A DNA stretch of 64,000 nt from Solirubrobacter sp963792915 (GTDB lineage: Bacteria > Actinomycetota > Thermoleophilia > Solirubrobacterales > Solirubrobacteraceae). The notes beneath the pieces are model-generated. The model did not search any database. It saw nothing but the letters and a program-made list of their open reading frames with translations, and was not told where the DNA came from. Numbering within the stretch: position 1 is the first letter of the stretch; every line of letters begins with the position of its first letter. Positions 1 through 9,152 of this stretch are shown piece by piece. The position numbers and the translations under genes are program-made. Where the stretch lies: NCBI GenBank assembly GCA_963792915.1, contig CAWBYD010000007.1, positions 62,001 through 126,000 on the forward strand, read 5' to 3'.

Positions 1-73
1 GGACGGAAGTGGGGGGTGGCGCGTTGCCACTCACGCCGAGGGCCTGGTCGATCCGGGCACGCATGCGGTGCAC
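1..73 (-). CDS. possible start of an unidentified gene running off the window
   Basis: Downstream of miaB on the same strand, an open frame starts with GTG at 73 (or ATG at 64) and runs off the left edge with 24 codons visible (…MRARIDQALGVSGN…). No clear ribosome binding site precedes it. The residues are unremarkable and no family can be named. It could equally be non-coding DNA after miaB. Confidence 0.2.
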   Translation of the reverse strand, partial: MHRMRARIDQALGVSGNAPPPTSV

Positions 74-112
74 GATTCGACCAGGCGGGCGGACGGACGT
101 GGCGCGCCGGCG

Positions 113-1429
113 CTACGCGGCGCGGGAGAGCAGCGACTCGCTGCCGGACAGCGACTGGCTCGTCGCGGCCTGGATCTCGACTCCGACGATCTCGCCCGCG
201 GCGGCGAGACCGTCGAAGTTGACGACCTTGTTGTGGGTCGTACGCCCGCGCAGGCGCGACGGGTCGTGTCGAGAGGCGCCCTCGACGAGCACGTCCAGGG
301 TGCGCCCCACGAAGCGTTGCGCGCGCTCGCGCGCCCGCCGCTGGACGGCCTCGACGAGGCGCTCCATGCGGTCGACCGCGACGGCGTGATCGACGAACTC
401 GTCGACGAACTCCGCGGCCTCGGTTTCTCGCCGTGGCGAGTAAATGAACGTAAAAGCTCCGTCGAACCCGACCGCTTCGACGACCTCGAGGGTCTCCGCG
501 AAGTCGGCCTCCGTCTCCCCCGGGAAGCCGACGATGATGTCCGTCGTGATCGCGCAGTCGGGCACGTGCTCGCGGATCAGCGCGACGCGATCGAGGTAGC
601 GGCCGCGGTCGTAGGTGCGGCGCATGCGCTTGAGTACGCGCGAGGAGCCCGACTGCAGCGGCAGGTGGATGTGCTGGCAGACCGACGCGAGCTCGGCGTG
701 GGCGCGCACGACGTCCTCGCGCATGTGCGCCGGGTGCGGGCTCGTGTAGCGGATGCGGTCGATCCCGTCGATCGCGTCGACGGCGTGCAGGAGCTCGGAG
801 AACGCCCGCGGCTGGGGCCGCAGCCGGGTCCCGTAGGAGTTCACGTTCTGACCGAGCAGCGTGACCTCGCGCACGCCCTCGGCGGCCAGGCCGCGCACCT
901 CCTCCACCAGTTCCTCGAACGGCCGCGACACCTCGCGCCCACGCGTGGTCGGGACGATGCAGAACGAGCAGCGCATGTTGCAGCCGGCCGAGATCTGCAC
1001 CCAGGCGTGCACGCCGCGGGCGCGCTTGCCGGGCAGGTGGCCGGTGAAGCCCTCGAACTCGAAGAAGCCCTGGGCGGTCAGGCTGTCGCTGGTCAGGAAC
1101 TCGGCCAGCTTGTGCACCTGGCCGGGCCCGAAGGCGACGTCCACGAACGGGAACTGGGCGAACACGCGTTCCTTCATCGACTGTGCCCAGCAGCCGCCGA
1201 CGCCGATCACCCGCTCGGGGTCGCGCCGCTTGAGCGCGCGCGCATCGTAGAGGTGCGCCACGAAGCGCTCGTCGGCCTTCTCGCGGATCGAGCAGGTGTT
1301 GAAGAGGATCAGGTCCGCGTCCTCGCGCTCGGGCACCTCCGCATAGCCCAGCGACTCGAGCATGCCCTTCATGCGCTCGGAGTCGTGCTCGTTCATCTGG
1401 CACCCGAACGTGGTGACGTGGAACTTCAT
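113..1429 (-). CDS. miaB: tRNA-2-methylthio-N6-dimethylallyladenosine synthase MiaB
   Basis: Radical-SAM methylthiotransferase that adds the methylthio group to i6A37 of tRNAs reading UNN codons. At 438 aa it matches the usual length. The N-terminal methylthiotransferase domain carries its three cluster cysteines at 10, 46 and 80; the radical SAM motif CxxxCxxC is at C150-C154-C157 (GCNMRCSFC). The C-terminal about 60 residues look like a TRAM RNA-binding domain. The product starts MKFHVTTFGCQMN, a classic MiaB start. The gene lies 3 nt after the rny stop, so it is probably co-transcribed with rny. YmdB-like or MtaB paralogues are possible alternatives, but the N-terminal sequence favours MiaB. 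Confidence 0.93.
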   Translation of the reverse strand: MKFHVTTFGCQMNEHDSERMKGMLESLGYAEVPEREDADLILFNTCSIREKADERFVAHLYDARALKRRDPERVIGVGGCWAQSMKERVFAQFPFVDVAFGPGQVHKLAEFLTSDSLTAQGFFEFEGFTGHLPGKRARGVHAWVQISAGCNMRCSFCIVPTTRGREVSRPFEELVEEVRGLAAEGVREVTLLGQNVNSYGTRLRPQPRAFSELLHAVDAIDGIDRIRYTSPHPAHMREDVVRAHAELASVCQHIHLPLQSGSSRVLKRMRRTYDRGRYLDRVALIREHVPDCAITTDIIVGFPGETEADFAETLEVVEAVGFDGAFTFIYSPRRETEAAEFVDEFVDHAVAVDRMERLVEAVQRRARERAQRFVGRTLDVLVEGASRHDPSRLRGRTTHNKVVNFDGLAAAGEIVGVEIQAATSQSLSGSESLLSRAA

Positions 1430-1432
1430 GCG

Positions 1433-2893
1433 CTAACGAGCGTAGTCGGTGGCGCGCGACTCCCGGATCACCGTCACCTTGATCTGTCCGGGGTACTCGA
1501 GCTCCTGCTCGATCTCGCGGGCGATCTCGTGCGAGAGCAGCACCGCGCCGTCGTCGTCGAGCGTGCCGGGCACCACCATCACGCGGATCTCGCGGCCGGC
1601 CTGCATCGCGTAGACCTTGTCGACGCCGTCGTGGCGGGTCGCGATCTGCTCGAGGTCGCGCAGCCGCTTGACGTACTGCTCGAGCGACTCGCCGCGCGCG
1701 CCCGGGCGGGCGCCGGACAGCGCGTCCGCGGCCTGGACGATCACCGCCTCGACGGTCTGGGGCTCGACCTCGTTGTGGTGGGCCTCCATGGCATGCGCGA
1801 CGGCCTCGGACTCGCCGTGGCGGCGCGCCAGGTCCCCGCCGACGAGCGCATGCGGGCCCTCGATCTCGTGTGAGACGGCCTTGCCGATGTCGTGCAGCAG
1901 CGCGGCGCGGCGCGCGGTCTTGGGGCTCGCGCCAAGCTCCTCGGCCATCATCGCGGCGAGATGGGCGCACTCGATCGAGTGCGCGAGCACGTTCTGGCCG
2001 TAGCTGGTGCGGTACTTGAGCCGGCCGAGGATGCGGATCAGCTCGTCGTCGAGGCCCTGGACGTTGGCGTCCAGCGCAGCCTGCTCGCCGGACTCGACGA
2101 TGTGGCTCTCGAGCTCGGACTTGGCCTGGTAGTAGGTCTCCTCGATGCGGGCCGGGTGGATGCGGCCGTCGGAGAGCAGCTTCTCGAGCGTCATCCGGGC
2201 GATCTCGCGGCGGACGCCGTCGAAGCCCGAGAGGATCACCGCGTTGGGCGTGTCGTCGATGATGAAGTCGACGCCGGTGAGGTGCTCGAGCGCGCGGATG
2301 TTGCGGCCCTCGCGGCCGATGATCCGGCCCTTCATGTCGTCGGCGGGCAACTGGACGACGGACACCGTGGTCTCGGCCGCATGGCCGGCCGCCAGGCGCT
2401 GCATGACCACCGCCAGGATGTTGCGGACGCGCCGCTCGGCGTCGCGCTTGGTCTCCTCCTCGATCTGGCGCACGAGGCGGGCGCTGTCGTGGCGGATCTG
2501 GTCCTCGAGCTGCTTGAGCAGCAGCTGCTTGGCCTGCGACGCCGACAGCCCGGAGGTCCGCTCCAAGGCGCGGACGTGCTTGTCGTGGGCCTCCTCGGCG
2601 GCGCCGAGGCGCTGCAGCAGCTCCTGCTCGCGGACGTCCAGCTCCGCGAGGCGGGTGGCGAGCGCCTCCTCGCGCGAGATCAGGCGCTCCTCCAGGCGGC
2701 CCATCTCCTGACGGCGAGCCAGCGCGTCGTCACTGTCGGCCGTAGCCACGGGTGCCTTCGCGACGGTGCCGACCGGCCGCGGCGGCGCGGCGACCGTGCC
2801 GGCAGCGGCGAGCCCGGGGGCCCGCTTCACCAGCAGCAGCGCCGCGATCACCAGGCCGGCCGCGAGCACGGCCGCCGCGATCACGATTTCCAT
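1433..2893 (-). CDS. rny: ribonuclease Y
   Basis: Membrane-anchored endoribonuclease that initiates mRNA decay. The 486-aa product has an N-terminal transmembrane helix (about residues 2-22), a charged coiled coil (about 60-165), a KH RNA-binding domain with GRIIGREGRN at 189-198, and an HD phosphohydrolase domain with HD at 334-335 (LLHDIGKA). It is slightly shorter than the roughly 520-aa Firmicutes enzymes because the coiled coil is shorter. The ATG is preceded by a good GAGAGGA ribosome binding site about 10 nt upstream. It is the first gene of the rny-miaB pair; recA-recX lies upstream beyond a 384-nt gap. Confidence 0.95.
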   Translation of the reverse strand: MEIVIAAAVLAAGLVIAALLLVKRAPGLAAAGTVAAPPRPVGTVAKAPVATADSDDALARRQEMGRLEERLISREEALATRLAELDVREQELLQRLGAAEEAHDKHVRALERTSGLSASQAKQLLLKQLEDQIRHDSARLVRQIEEETKRDAERRVRNILAVVMQRLAAGHAAETTVSVVQLPADDMKGRIIGREGRNIRALEHLTGVDFIIDDTPNAVILSGFDGVRREIARMTLEKLLSDGRIHPARIEETYYQAKSELESHIVESGEQAALDANVQGLDDELIRILGRLKYRTSYGQNVLAHSIECAHLAAMMAEELGASPKTARRAALLHDIGKAVSHEIEGPHALVGGDLARRHGESEAVAHAMEAHHNEVEPQTVEAVIVQAADALSGARPGARGESLEQYVKRLRDLEQIATRHDGVDKVYAMQAGREIRVMVVPGTLDDDGAVLLSHEIAREIEQELEYPGQIKVTVIRESRATDYAR

Positions 2894-3277
2894 TTCCAGT
2901 GTGTCCTCTCTCCGTACGCCGCCCCGCAGGGCGCGGCGAGATCCGATGCTTCAGTTCAGACGCGGCAGACCGGGTCCTGCCCGGGCCTCGGAGCGAGAAA
3001 GGTCAAGCATTCAGGCGGCATGCCGCCAGTCAGATGGCGGCTAGCTGGATGTTCGGAGGGTCCGGGCCAGGCGCGAGCGCCCGCTCGGCGGGCGCATTCG
3101 CCCAGGGTGAGTCGTCGTGGCCGTCATTGCTGAAGTTGCTGGAATCCGCTCGTAAAGTGGGTGATTTGCTGCAGGTTTCAAAGGGTCCACTCAGACCCGA
3201 TCTGTCGCTGCGCGTGATCGTAGTACCGGAAGTGGTCGCACGCAACGCGTTACCGCGATGTGACGCTGGGGCGTCGT
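2894..3277. other. gene-free interval between recX and rny
   Basis: No convincing gene is seen in these 384 nt; short open frames here lack ribosome binding sites. Three inverted repeats are visible: a perfect 14-nt palindrome at 3014-3027 (GGCGGCATGCCGCC), an overlapping hairpin at 3023-3040 (CCGCCA/TGGCGG with a 6-nt loop), and an 8-bp hairpin at 3077-3095 (GCGCCCGC/GCGGGCGC, 3-nt loop). None is followed by a T-run on the minus strand. The interval should hold the 3' end of the recA-recX transcript and the rny promoter, but no clear -35/-10 pair was recognised. Confidence 0.5.
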
Positions 3278-3760
3278 TCAGCGGTCCACGGTCGCGCCCG
3301 CGTGGTGACGCAGCGCGTCATGCGCCAGTTCCAGCGCGTAGCCGCGGCGGACGAGGAAGCCGAGCGCGCGCTCGAGCTCACGCGGGGATTCGGGCGCCAC
3401 CGGGAAGCGGCGGGCGAGCAGCTCGCAGGCCGCGCGGAGGTCGTCATGCTCGCCGGCGTCGACGGCCGCGCGGATCTCCTCGCGATCGACGCCGAGCTCC
3501 ACGAGCCGGCGCTCGATCCGCTCGGCGCCCCAGCCGTCGAGGTTGCGGCGATCCTCGGCGAAGCGGCGGGCGTACCCGGCGTCGTCCACGTAGCCACCTT
3601 CGCGGAGCTCGCCGAGGACCTCCTCGGCGAGCGCGGGCGCCACGCCCTTGCGCTCCAGGTGCGCGCGCAGCTCGGCCTCGGTCCGGTCGCGCCGGGCGAG
3701 CTGGCGCCAGGCGACGTCGAACGCGCTCTGGCGCCGGAGGTCGTCCTGCGGGTCCGGCAC
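3278..3760 (-). CDS. recX: recombination regulator RecX
   Basis: Small helical protein that binds and modulates RecA filaments. The GTG start at 3760 lies 2 nt after the recA stop and gives 160 aa, the usual RecX size. The three-helix repeats are recognisable: an N-terminal AFDVAWRQLARRDRTEAEL segment, a middle EGGYVDDAGYARRFAEDR segment, and a C-terminal FLVRRGYALELAHDALR segment. A much longer open frame continues upstream antisense to nothing and inside recA, but it is only a shadow of recA. The recA-recX order and tight spacing support translational coupling. Confidence 0.92.
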   Translation of the reverse strand: MPDPQDDLRRQSAFDVAWRQLARRDRTEAELRAHLERKGVAPALAEEVLGELREGGYVDDAGYARRFAEDRRNLDGWGAERIERRLVELGVDREEIRAAVDAGEHDDLRAACELLARRFPVAPESPRELERALGFLVRRGYALELAHDALRHHAGATVDR

Positions 3761-3762
3761 GC

Positions 3763-4827
<1,065 letters not shown>

Positions 4828-4857
4828 GCCGATCACGCTACGGCGGGGGGCGGACAG

Positions 4858-4878
4858 ATCGACCCGCCGGGGGTCGAT
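4858..4878. promoter_or_regulatory. inverted repeat upstream of recA (candidate operator or leader hairpin)
   Basis: Perfect inverted repeat ATCGACCC-5 nt-GGGTCGAT, centred about 40 nt before the recA ATG. It could be a repressor-binding site or a hairpin in the recA 5' leader. No canonical LexA box is present, so its link to SOS control is speculative. Confidence 0.35.
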
Positions 4879-4930
4879 TGGCACGCTCTTGACACTCTCT
4901 CGTATCGATCGGACGCACTTCCGTGCGTTT

Positions 4931-6781
4931 TCAGCGCGCCCGCGAGAGCTGCGCTCGCACCTTCACGAGCGACGACGACGCCGCGCGCCGCAGCCGCAGG
5001 GCGATCTTCCTGCCGCCGAGCCTGCCGGTGAGGCGCCCGGAAGGCGTGATCGTGAGCGTGCCGGGCGCCGCCTTGGCGCCGGCGATCCGCAGCCGGAACG
5101 TCCCGTTGCGGATCGTCCCGGAGACGGCGACGCCGGTCACCGCCTGGTAGCCGTCGAGCGTCACGCGGCGGTTGTGATAGAGCCAGCTCCCGCCGCGCAG
5201 GCCGCCGCCGGAGTTCGCCAGCACGGCGGGCGAGAGCGCGATCCCGAGGTCCGCGACCGTCCCGAGGGCGGCGCGCACCGTGCGGCCGACCTTGCGCGGG
5301 AGGCCCGTGACGCCCTTGAGCGCAGTGATCGACGCCGGCGGGCTGAGCACCGGCGGGACCCGCGTCTGGACGCGCTTGCACGTCGCCGCCACGCTCTTGG
5401 CCTCGGCGAAGCGCACCACCGCCCGCTCGGCGCAGCCGCTGGGGTCGGCGGTGCTGACGCCGTGGCCGACGCCGGGCACGACGAGCCGCTTCGCGCCCGG
5501 GATCAGCGCGGCGATCCGCGCCGACGCCTCCGGCGGCGTGCGGATGTCCTCCCCGCCCTGCAGGAACAGCGTCGGCACCGCCGGGTAGGGCGCGAGCGGC
5601 GTGGTCGACGGCGCGCGCGGGACGTCGGGCCAGCGCAGGCAGAGGTCGATCTCGTCCTCGACGACCGATTCCGGGTCGAAGGGCGAGAACGCGCCGGGCG
5701 GCGTAGCCGCGATGCGCTGCTGCGTGGCGGCCTCGCGCTGGTCGATCGGCGTCCCCGGGGCCCACGGCAGCGGCGTCGTCTCGCACACGGTCGCGTAGCG
5801 GGCGTTGGAGAACTCGTCCGGCGGGCCGAGCTCGTCGAAGATGTCGCCCTGGCGGACGAGCCGCGCCAGTGCGGCGCCGTCGCCCTGCCTGGCGGCGACG
5901 ACCGCGGACGGCATCGCGGCGCGCATCGCGGGGTCGTAGTCGGCCTGGAAGATCAGGTCCAGCAGCGTGGTCGGGCCGATCGTGACGTGGTGGGAGCGGC
6001 CCTGGGCGTCATACGCGAACGCCGACAGCGGCTTGGCGCGCAACTGGGTGACGAGCGCGGCGAGGTCGGCGGCGGGATCGGTCGCGATCCCGTTGCAGTG
6101 GTCGGGGCAGAGCGCGCGCAGCGTCGGCGCCATCGCGCGGAAGCTCGAGCCGCCGAACGGGTCGGTGTCGTCGGCGTCGACCGTCGAGTCCAGGATCAGC
6201 CGGTTGACGTGGTCGGGATGGGCACGCGCGTAGGCGAGCGCGAGCTCGGTGCCGTAGGAGATGCCGTAGAGCGTGAGCTTGTCGACGCCGAGCTGCAGGC
6301 GGATCGCCTCCATGTCCTCGACCGAGTCCGCGGTCGTGTAGTGGTGGCGGGCGTTGCCGAGCTTGGCGGCGCACTGCGCGGCAGCGGTGGTGGAGCGCAG
6401 GTGCGGGTCCTTCTCGATCGCCGGGCAGCGCAGGAGGCCCGAGCGGCCGGTGCCGCGCTGGTCGTAGCCGATGACCCGGTAGCGGCTGACGATCGACGGG
6501 AACGCGTCCATCACGCTCAGCATCTCGCTGACGCCGGCGCCGCCCGGGCCGCCGGACAGGTACATCAGCGTCGGGCCGGAGCGGCGGCCGATGCGGGCGA
6601 TCCGCAGCGGCACCGTGCCCGGATCGACCCCCGTGCGGTCCAGCGGGACGACCAGCCGCGCGCACTGGACGCCGCGGAAGTCGGTACATTCCTTGTAGTT
6701 GAGCGCCGCGGAGGCGGCGTGTGGAGCGGCGAGGAGCGCGGCCAGGGCGGCCAGCGGCGAGAGGGCGACCCGGCGGAGCAT
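4931..6781 (-). CDS. secreted alpha/beta hydrolase, S33 tripeptidyl-aminopeptidase-like
   Basis: The 616-aa product starts with a signal peptide (MLRR, hydrophobic core, cleavage near AASAA at 22-26), so it is probably exported. It has the layout of the proline-iminopeptidase/tripeptidyl-aminopeptidase group: oxyanion region SGGPGGAG at 76-83, YDQRGTG at 106-112, nucleophile elbow GISYG with Ser175, acid Asp412 (GGEDIRTPP) and His440 (GVGHG). A TAP-like C-terminal segment surrounds the Asp/His residues. About 160 further residues after the hydrolase fold form a basic, beta-rich tail of unknown role, making it longer than typical members (about 500 aa). It stands alone between thpR and recA. 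Substrate unknown; peptide or ester hydrolysis is inferred from the family. Confidence 0.85.
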   Translation of the reverse strand: MLRRVALSPLAALAALLAAPHAASAALNYKECTDFRGVQCARLVVPLDRTGVDPGTVPLRIARIGRRSGPTLMYLSGGPGGAGVSEMLSVMDAFPSIVSRYRVIGYDQRGTGRSGLLRCPAIEKDPHLRSTTAAAQCAAKLGNARHHYTTADSVEDMEAIRLQLGVDKLTLYGISYGTELALAYARAHPDHVNRLILDSTVDADDTDPFGGSSFRAMAPTLRALCPDHCNGIATDPAADLAALVTQLRAKPLSAFAYDAQGRSHHVTIGPTTLLDLIFQADYDPAMRAAMPSAVVAARQGDGAALARLVRQGDIFDELGPPDEFSNARYATVCETTPLPWAPGTPIDQREAATQQRIAATPPGAFSPFDPESVVEDEIDLCLRWPDVPRAPSTTPLAPYPAVPTLFLQGGEDIRTPPEASARIAALIPGAKRLVVPGVGHGVSTADPSGCAERAVVRFAEAKSVAATCKRVQTRVPPVLSPPASITALKGVTGLPRKVGRTVRAALGTVADLGIALSPAVLANSGGGLRGGSWLYHNRRVTLDGYQAVTGVAVSGTIRNGTFRLRIAGAKAAPGTLTITPSGRLTGRLGGRKIALRLRRAASSSLVKVRAQLSRAR

Positions 6782-6792
6782 CGCGGCTGAGG

Positions 6793-7917
6793 TTAGAGCG
6801 CGCGGCGCGCCAGCGCCTCATAGCGCGCGCCGGACGGATGCAGGCGCGAGGCGTAGAGGGTGAGCGCCTCGCCGGCGAACGCGAGCGGCTCGGGGGCACC
6901 GGCGGGGCGGCGGGCGCGGGCGCGGGGGCGCAGGCGCGCGACCGTGACGTGCGGACGGAACGGGCGCCGCTCCGGCGTGTAGACGCCAGCGGCCTCGAGC
7001 GCCGCCGCGAGGTGCGCCTGGAGCGCGCCGAGCGTGCCCTCGGGGTCCGCGACGGCGACCGCCAGGACGCGGCCGAGCAGGAGCGGTGGGCCGAGCGCGA
7101 GGCGGGGGCCGGCGCCACCGGGGGCGGCCCCGCAGGACGCGCGCGCGGTGGCCTCGCCCGGGGCGCGTGGGGCCGCCCCGCCGGCAGCGCCCGGCGAGAG
7201 CCCGCCCGAGGCGCGCAGGGCGGCCTCGCCCCGGGCGCGCGGAGCGGCCCCGCCGGCAGCGCCCGGAGCGACGCCGCCCGGGGTGCCCGGCAAGCGCCCG
7301 CCCGAGGCGCGCAAGGCGGCCTCGCCGGCAGCGCGCGAGGCCGCGCCGCCCGGAGCGCGCGGGCCGGCCGGCGAGACCTCGCCCGGGGCGCCCGGCGAGA
7401 GCGCGCCCGGGGCGCCCGGCGAGAGCCCGCCCGGGGCGCCCGGCGAGAGCCCGCCCGGGGCGCCCGGCGAGAGCCCGCCCGGGGCGCCCGGCGAGAGCCC
7501 GCCCGGGGCGCCCGGCGAGAGCCCGCCCGAGCCGCGCAAGGTGGCCTCGCCGGCAGCGCGCGAGGCGGCGCCGCCCGGAGCGCGCGGGGCGGCCTCGCCG
7601 GCAGCGCCCGGAGCGACGCCGCCCGGGGCGCCCGGCGAGAGACCGCGCGGGGTGTCCGGCGCGGCCTCTCCCGTGGCGCCCGGCGAGACCCTCCCCGGGG
7701 TGCCCGGCGCGGCCGCGTCCGCGGCGCCCAGCGCCACCGCGGCGCTCAGCAGCGGCGCGATCGTGTCGACGTCGCCCTCCGGACGCCCGCCGAGGAACGC
7801 GAGCGTGATGTGCAGGTGCTCCGGCCTGACCGCCCGCCATATCGCCTGGTCGAATTCGAAGCCCGCGAGGGCGGAGCGGGCGTCCGCGGGGAGGTCGAGC
7901 GCGACGAACAGCCTCAC
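6793..7917 (-). CDS. thpR: RNA 2',3'-cyclic phosphodiesterase (2'-5' RNA ligase family) with repeat insertion
   Basis: The GTG start at 7917 overlaps the cinA stop by 4 nt (GTGA). The product starts VRLFVALDLP, typical of this family, and carries both catalytic H-x-T motifs: HLHITLAFLGG near the N-terminus and RPHVTVARL near the C-terminus. Family members hydrolyse 2',3'-cyclic phosphates or join 2'-5' RNA ends in vitro. The product is 374 aa instead of the usual 180-190 because some 180 residues of Gly/Pro/Ala/Ser-rich repeats (unit GLSPGAPG) separate the two halves. The beta strand after the insert (LLLGRVLAVAVADPEG) resumes the normal fold. Whether the insert is tolerated as a disordered loop is unknown. 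Confidence 0.85.
   Translation of the reverse strand: MRLFVALDLPADARSALAGFEFDQAIWRAVRPEHLHITLAFLGGRPEGDVDTIAPLLSAAVALGAADAAAPGTPGRVSPGATGEAAPDTPRGLSPGAPGGVAPGAAGEAAPRAPGGAASRAAGEATLRGSGGLSPGAPGGLSPGAPGGLSPGAPGGLSPGAPGGLSPGAPGALSPGAPGEVSPAGPRAPGGAASRAAGEAALRASGGRLPGTPGGVAPGAAGGAAPRARGEAALRASGGLSPGAAGGAAPRAPGEATARASCGAAPGGAGPRLALGPPLLLGRVLAVAVADPEGTLGALQAHLAAALEAAGVYTPERRPFRPHVTVARLRPRARARRPAGAPEPLAFAGEALTLYASRLHPSGARYEALARRAL
7381..7524. repeat. 24-bp tandem repeat inside thpR
   Basis: Six tandem copies of a 24-bp unit (starts 7381, 7405, 7429, 7453, 7477, 7501); the last five are identical and the first differs at one base. Being a multiple of three, each copy adds the octapeptide GLSPGAPG on the minus strand. 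Degenerate copies extend from about 7130 to 7720. The pattern is typical of slippage or unequal recombination. Confidence 0.95.
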
Positions 7918-9152
7918 AGCAGCGCGCGCAGCATGTGCAGCGCGACCGTGGTCGTGCGGTCGCGCACGTCGGCGCGGCCGCCCGGGAGCCGGACGGTGCG
8001 CTCCGCCGCGCCGGCTGGACCCTCGACGCACAGGCAGACGGTCCCCACGGGCTTGGACGGCGTACCGCCGCCCGGGCCGGCGATTCCCGTGATGCCGATC
8101 CCGAAGTCCGCCCCGAGCCGCGCCCGCGCGCCCGCCGCCAGCGCGCGCGCGACCTCGGGCGAGACCGCGCCGTGCGCCTCGATCAGCGCCGCCGGCACGC
8201 CGGCCAGCGCGACCTTCGCCTCGTTGGAGTACACGACCAGCCCGCCCAGCACGTAGGCCGACGACCCCGCGAGGTCCGTGAGCCGGCCCGCCATCAGCCC
8301 GCCCGTGCACGACTCCGCGGTCGCCACGGTGCGCCCCGCGAGGCCCCGTGCCACGACCTCGTCGATCGTGGCGCCGTCGGGCGAGAACAGCACCTCCCCG
8401 TGGCGCTCGCGCAGTGCGGCCTCGAACGCGTCATAGAGCCCGGCCTCATCCGCCGCGAACACCGTCGCGACCTCGAGCTCCCCGCGTCGCAGGCACGTCG
8501 TGATCTCGAGCGCCGGGTCGGGGTCGAGCTCGCGCAGCGTGGCGGCGATCTGCGGCTCGGGCAGCGGGAAGAAGCGCAGGATCCGCTGCTCGAGCGCGAC
8601 GCTGCCCGCCAGCAGCTCGCGCAGCGGCGCCGTCTCGAGCGCCGCGGCCCACATCGCCTGCAGCTCCCGCGGCGGCCCCGGCAGCACCAGCACGAGCGGC
8701 CCGCCGGGCACGGGCACGACCAGCCCCGGGGCGGTCCCGACCGGCTCGAGCACGGTCGCGCCCGCGGGCACGCGCGCCTGCTTGCGCGAGCCCGCGCGCA
8801 TCGCCTCCTCCTCGAACGGCATCCGCCGCCGCAGCCGCTCGACAATCGCCCAGATCCGCTCCTCGAGCTCGGGGTCGTCGACCATCTCGCGCCCCGCGTA
8901 CGCGGCGACCACGTCCGCGGTCAGATCGTCGGCGGTCGGCCCGAGCCCGCCGGAGGTGATCACCAGGTCGTGCCCGGAGAGGAATTCGAGCGCCGACTCC
9001 AGGTCCGCCTCGCGATCGCCCACGATCACGGTGTGGGAGAGCACGATCCCGCGCTCGCGCATGCGTTCCGACAGCCACGGCCCGTTGGCGTCCGCGATGA
9101 TCCCCGAGAGCACCTCCGTGCCGGTGATGACGATCCCGGCTGAGACGCTCAC
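7914..9152 (-). CDS. cinA: competence/damage-inducible protein CinA (nicotinamide-nucleotide amidase)
   Basis: Two-domain enzyme of pyridine-nucleotide salvage. The N-terminal MoCF/COG1058 domain (GIVITGTEVLSG, SGGLGPTADD) is fused to the C-terminal CinA domain that deamidates NMN (VATAESCTGG at about 260, GITGIAGPGGG near 375). At 412 aa it matches the family. The GTG start overlaps the stop of the upstream rodZ-like gene by 4 nt, and thpR overlaps its own stop, so the three are probably translated from one mRNA. cinA next to recA is a conserved arrangement in Gram-positive bacteria; here one hydrolase gene and thpR come between. Confidence 0.95.
   Translation of the reverse strand: MSVSAGIVITGTEVLSGIIADANGPWLSERMRERGIVLSHTVIVGDREADLESALEFLSGHDLVITSGGLGPTADDLTADVVAAYAGREMVDDPELEERIWAIVERLRRRMPFEEEAMRAGSRKQARVPAGATVLEPVGTAPGLVVPVPGGPLVLVLPGPPRELQAMWAAALETAPLRELLAGSVALEQRILRFFPLPEPQIAATLRELDPDPALEITTCLRRGELEVATVFAADEAGLYDAFEAALRERHGEVLFSPDGATIDEVVARGLAGRTVATAESCTGGLMAGRLTDLAGSSAYVLGGLVVYSNEAKVALAGVPAALIEAHGAVSPEVARALAAGARARLGADFGIGITGIAGPGGGTPSKPVGTVCLCVEGPAGAAERTVRLPGGRADVRDRTTTVALHMLRALL

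Noticed and set aside
68..1873. 601-codon open frame on the plus strand across miaB and rny
   Set aside because: It is antisense to two clear genes; its Arg/Asp/Leu/Val-rich product is the usual complement shadow in very GC-rich DNA.
3077..3095. 8-bp GC hairpin as an intrinsic terminator of recX
   Set aside because: No T-run on the minus strand after the stem; kept only as part of the gene-free interval.
3030..3245. 71-codon minus-strand frame between recX and rny
   Set aside because: No ribosome binding site, no family features, and composition unlike neighbouring genes.
4889..4917. TTGACA on the plus strand upstream of recA as a promoter
   Set aside because: No -10 element at the right distance and no plus-strand gene follows for 7.5 kb.
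7381..7524. 24-bp repeats considered as a CRISPR array
   Set aside because: No spacers; in-frame protein repeats inside thpR explain them.
6721..8256. Long repeat-containing plus-strand frames opposite thpR
   Set aside because: Every frame of the 24-bp repeat is open, so several long repetitive frames arise; only the minus-strand frame joins the two halves of ThpR.
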